A DNA stretch of 64,000 nt from Chryseobacterium indoltheticum (GTDB taxonomy: Bacteria; Bacteroidota; Bacteroidia; Flavobacteriales; Weeksellaceae): NCBI RefSeq assembly GCF_003815915.1, contig NZ_CP033929.1, positions 3,472,001-3,536,000 of the forward strand. The letters are read 5' to 3'. Every line of letters begins with the position of its first letter. Position 1 is the first letter of the stretch. The notes beneath the pieces were generated by a model, which ran no database searches, was not told the DNA's origin, and worked only from the letters and a program-made list of their open reading frames with translations. Shown here in pieces: positions 62,914 through 64,000 of the stretch. The translations under genes and the position numbers were made by a program.

Positions 62914-64000
62914 TCAATTATTACTCAATTGAATGCTTGGGCTTTGGTCACTCATCACAATAATGTCATTGTCTTTTATGTCTAAAAGCTCAAACTCTGA
63001 ATTATTACTTATAAATTCCGGAACAATTGCTTTCAAAAGGGTGACTACCTGTATCTTATCTCTTTTAACTGCAGATTTTATAATTTGTTTGCATAATAAA
63101 TCAATCTCTTCAAATCCCAAATAAGGATCTTTAGAAATCATAATTTTCTCATGATGTGTAGGAACTGTAGTTGCATTATTACTCAATAGTTCCTCATAAA
63201 GTTTCTCGCCGGGTCTTAAGCCAATAAATTTAATTTTAATCTCTTCATCGGGAATATATCCTGATAACTTTATCATTCTTCTTGCAAGATCTAATATTTT
63301 CACAGGCTCGCCCATATCAAAAACATAAATTTCACCACCATCTCCCATAGTCCCTGCCTGAAGTACCAGCTCGCACGCTTCAGGTATCGTCATAAAATAA
63401 CGTATAATATCGGGATGCGTGATAGTAACGGGACCACCCTTTTCGATTTGTTTTCTAAAATGCGGAATCACTGATCCATTTGATCCTAACACATTTCCAA
63501 AACGCGTAGTAATGAATTTTGTTGTATTGCCTTCCGTATTCTGTAAAGACTGCACAAAAAGCTCAGCCGTTCTCTTTGAGGCACCCATTACATTGGTAGG
63601 GTTTACGGCTTTATCTGTAGAAACCATTACGAAACGGTTTACTTTATATTTTTTTGAGAGCAGTGCGACATTCTTTGTCCCTAATACGTTTACGAAAATG
63701 GCTTCATGCGGATTTTCTTCTATTAAAGGCACATGTTTATAAGCCGCTGCATGATAAACCATTGAGAAATGATAGAGTTCAAATATTTTTTCAAGCCTGT
63801 AGGAATTGGAAATATCCGCTAAGACAAATTTGAATTTCTGATCAGGGAATTTTTCGAGCAATTCAAGTTCCAATTCGTATAAAGGAGATTCTGCCTGATC
63901 AAGCACAATAATCAGCGAAGGACTAAACTGAGCGACCTGACGCACAATTTCGCTACCGATAGAACCTGCTCCACCTGTTACCAGCACGCTTTTCCCAGCA
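62914..64000 (-). CDS. CapD/WbpM-type nucleotide-sugar 4,6-dehydratase, partial
   Basis: The frame is open to the window edge (AGKSVLVTGGAGSIGSEIVRQ), so the 5' part lies outside; GTG 63987 is internal. The visible ~362 residues are the C-terminal catalytic SDR domain: GGAGSIGSE, YHAAAYKHVPLIEENP, VSTDKAVNPTNVMGASKR, TTRFGNVLGSNGSVIPHFRKQ and FDMGEPVKILDLARRMI. These match the long membrane-bound CapD/WbpM/PglF group, which makes UDP-4-keto-6-deoxy-GlcNAc. Its product can feed the PglE-like aminotransferase or the SDR reductase near the other end of the block. Confidence 0.9.
   Translation of the reverse strand, partial: AGKSVLVTGGAGSIGSEIVRQVAQFSPSLIIVLDQAESPLYELELELLEKFPDQKFKFVLADISNSYRLEKIFELYHFSMVYHAAAYKHVPLIEENPHEAIFVNVLGTKNVALLSKKYKVNRFVMVSTDKAVNPTNVMGASKRTAELFVQSLQNTEGNTTKFITTRFGNVLGSNGSVIPHFRKQIEKGGPVTITHPDIIRYFMTIPEACELVLQAGTMGDGGEIYVFDMGEPVKILDLARRMIKLSGYIPDEEIKIKFIGLRPGEKLYEELLSNNATTVPTHHEKIMISKDPYLGFEEIDLLCKQIIKSAVKRDKIQVVTLLKAIVPEFISNNSEFELLDIKDNDIIVMSDQSPSIQLSNN

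Noticed and set aside
25411..64000. Complete dTDP-L-rhamnose pathway
   Set aside because: Only rfbC is present; rfbA, rfbB and rfbD are not in the window.

Overview
The window looks like a chromosomal segment of a low-GC flavobacterium, most likely Chryseobacterium or a close Weeksellaceae relative. The evidence is a fused lpxC-fabZ gene, a PorX-type regulator, a secreted protein with a type IX secretion (T9SS) sorting tail, a very large hybrid two-component regulator, and several start-proximal boxes matching the Bacteroidetes -7 promoter motif TAnnTTTG. Genus-level assignment is inference from memory of gene families, not from a search.

Region 1 (1-6716, + strand) is an Rhs toxin/immunity array in decay. 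It begins with the 3' end of a toxin tip and its lipoprotein neighbour. It then has two near-identical Rhs-core cassettes without the N-terminal part of an Rhs gene, each with a different toxin tip and a candidate immunity gene. Each cassette carries a one-base frameshift. Behind them lies a graveyard: a nuclease-like tip without a start, a cysteine-rich CPCC gene with an internal stop, a frameshifted small gene, a truncated gene, one intact 176-aa gene, and a short Rhs scrap. Three related stem-loops mark the ends of the modules.

Region 2 (6725-13767, - strand) is the lipid A/efp operon: lpxD, lpxC-fabZ, lpxA, a 222-aa secreted protein of unknown role, efp and a second lpxD-like gene. A divergent HD phosphohydrolase gene sits upstream. 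Region 3 (14013-25311) holds porX, a T9SS-secreted LamG protein, a hybrid sensor/AraC regulator of about 1292 aa, exonuclease III, a small RlpA-like protein, a 38-codon membrane ORF, rimO and a cation/proton antiporter. A direct repeat with a 21-bp period lies just upstream of the near-consensus promoter of the LamG gene, next to the regulator gene, and may be its operator.

Region 4 (25411-64000, - strand) is about 38 kb of Wzx/Wzy-type surface polysaccharide genes in two blocks. The upstream block (64000 to 41183) has a CapD-like dehydratase (cut by the window edge), wza, wzc, a UDP-HexNAc 6-dehydrogenase, wzx, wzy, acetyl- and glycosyltransferases, capE/capF/capG for UDP-N-acetyl-L-fucosamine, an L-FucNAc-type glycosyltransferase, a 4-keto-sugar reductase, a PglC-like initiating transferase and a PglE-like aminotransferase. 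The downstream block (40961 to 25411) has another small initiating transferase, an outer-membrane-type DUF3575 protein, a second wzc, wzx and wzy, six further glycosyltransferases, a secreted glycoside hydrolase, rfbC and a WcaJ-type initiating transferase, but no wza.

The least ordinary stretch is 41183-44012. A frameshifted 5' remnant of the aminotransferase gene sits directly behind the PglC-like gene. It is separated from the intact aminotransferase gene by an unrelated 225-aa gene and a decayed 21-bp tandem repeat, about 17 units in perfect phase, whose minus-strand translation is a heptad repeat broken by stop codons. I see no tRNA, rRNA, CRISPR array, transposase or prophage gene. I do not claim a new functional system. 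The best leads are the Rhs cassette decay, the 21-bp heptad repeat with the split aminotransferase, and the candidate AraC operator.
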